From Dyadobacter sp. 50-39 (lineage in GTDB: Bacteria > Bacteroidota > Bacteroidia > Cytophagales > Spirosomataceae), in contig MKSR01000048.1 in assembly GCA_001898145.1 (NCBI GenBank), positions 62,001 through 126,000 on the forward strand: 64,000 nucleotides of DNA, given 5' to 3'. Each line of letters starts with the position of its first letter. Position 1 is the first letter of the stretch. Below the pieces are notes generated by a model. It saw only the letters and a program-made list of their open reading frames with translations, had not been told where the DNA came from and did no database searches. Positions 63,343 to 64,000 of this stretch are shown piece by piece. The position numbers were made by a program, and so were the translations under genes.

Positions 63343-64000
63343 TCAGAACACGATCTGTGCGCGGATTTCTCCTCCCGGATGGAGGATATTATGGATATTG
63401 AAATAATACAGCCCGTTCAGCAGCTCCGTTTCCTTGATCTTTACACCGTCCACCATCACCGAATTAGAGAATTCACCCGACAAGGTTTTGGGGAAATTGG
63501 TGAAAAAGTCGTGCTGAATGGGTGCATTAGCCCCTGGTGCTGCCGTACCATGGATATGGGATCCCGTGGGCGTAGATTCAAGGTCTTTCCATTTAATGAA
63601 ATAGCTCAGCAAATGTGTCGACTTGTTGTACATCACATCCACCGTTCCTGTGGCAGCAGTCACTACCGGCGGCACCTGCTGCGATCCCTGAAGCATCAGG
63701 CCTTTGGCAACGACGATATGGGGCTGGTCGTAAAATTCGATTTGGCCCCGGATCTCACCACCCGGGTTAGTCGGTGTGTGGATGTTGAAATAGTACAGCC
63801 CATTCAGCAGATCACTTTCATTAATACTCGTTCCGTCTACCACTACCGAAGTCGAATACGAGCCAGTCGTGGTTTTGGGGATCGAGGAGAAGAAATCGAA
63901 CTTGACACTGGCATTCGTCCCGCGCGCCGCGGTGCCATGTATGTGCGCACCCGTGGGAATCCCGGTCAGGTTGGACCAGTTGAGCGTAAACGAGAGCAAA
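63343..64000 (-). CDS. CHRD-domain protein (N-terminus outside the window)
   Basis: At least 218 residues; the frame continues beyond base 64000. Two CHRD-type repeats are visible: WSNLTGIPTGAHIHGTAARG ... LLNGLYYFNIHTPTNPGGEIRGQI and, after a linker with VAKGLMLQGSQQVPPV, WKDLESTPTGSHIHGTAAPG ... LLNGLYYFNIHNILHPGGEIRAQI. The HIHGxA and GLYYFNIHxxxxPGGEIRxQ motifs are characteristic. CHRD domains form beta sandwiches in secreted proteins; function unknown. The end of the protein is close to the terminator. Confidence 0.88.
   Translation of the reverse strand, partial: LLSFTLNWSNLTGIPTGAHIHGTAARGTNASVKFDFFSSIPKTTTGSYSTSVVVDGTSINESDLLNGLYYFNIHTPTNPGGEIRGQIEFYDQPHIVVAKGLMLQGSQQVPPVVTAATGTVDVMYNKSTHLLSYFIKWKDLESTPTGSHIHGTAAPGANAPIQHDFFTNFPKTLSGEFSNSVMVDGVKIKETELLNGLYYFNIHNILHPGGEIRAQIVF

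Overview
The window looks like a chromosomal segment from a member of the Bacteroidota, most likely a Cytophagales / Dyadobacter-like bacterium. The evidence is a SusC/SusD pair, two LytTR regulator plus LytS-type kinase systems, DUF1080 proteins, an ECF sigma/FecR remnant, Bacteroidota-type promoters (TAnnTTTG at -7), weak Shine-Dalgarno sequences and a GC content of roughly 50%. Genus assignment is inference. I saw no rRNA, tRNA, CRISPR array, prophage or intact insertion sequence.

Layout. 0-16 kb: an acetyltransferase tail, an NmrA-like reductase, hydrolases, an S41 peptidase, a TlpA-like thioredoxin lipo/periplasmic protein, a large von Willebrand A protein, an AraC regulator and two LytTR/LytS systems. 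16.5-26.4 kb: the mutasome genes imuA, imuB and dnaE2, with imuA separated from imuB-dnaE2 by about 4.4 kb. The insert carries a frameshifted serine hydrolase, a PHB-depolymerase-like esterase and an ArsR-SRPBCC-VOC operon. A near-identical AT-rich palindrome lies in front of both imuA and imuB and is the best candidate for a shared damage-response operator. 26.4-36 kb: accessory enzymes (MpaB-like, cytochrome c, AraC, DUF1080, phosphocholine-specific phospholipase C, DoxX-like, DinB-like) and a shrunken ECF sigma / anti-sigma pair.

36-56.6 kb: a cobalamin (B12) regulon. A minus-strand operon carries a BtuF-like binding lipoprotein, PduO, CobU, CobT, CobS and CobC (adenosylation and nucleotide-loop assembly). 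A second minus-strand operon carries CbiA, CobN, a fused ChlI/ChlD chelatase subunit, CbiP, CobD and CbiB (amidation, cobalt insertion, aminopropanol arm). A plus-strand operon carries a nickel/cobalt-type permease and a BtuB-like TonB receptor. Each of the three operons is preceded by its own cobalamin riboswitch, so the three respond to the same ligand. The riboswitch in front of the transporter operon contains a roughly 90-nt hairpin built from 8-bp repeats inserted in a peripheral helix. The corrin-ring methyltransferase genes are not in this window.

56.6-64 kb: a small unknown protein, a GNAT-like acetyltransferase, a SusD/SusC outer-membrane uptake pair, a tandem NTF2-like secreted protein and a CHRD-domain protein that runs off the right edge.

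Several genes show decay or single-base frameshifts: a SRPBCC remnant at 2 kb, the serine hydrolase at 17-19 kb, the Rpn nuclease at 41 kb, possibly the AraC gene at 12 kb, and the sigma/anti-sigma pair at 35 kb. Two of these shifts can be repaired by one base in a short homopolymer, so sequencing error must be excluded before calling them pseudogenes.
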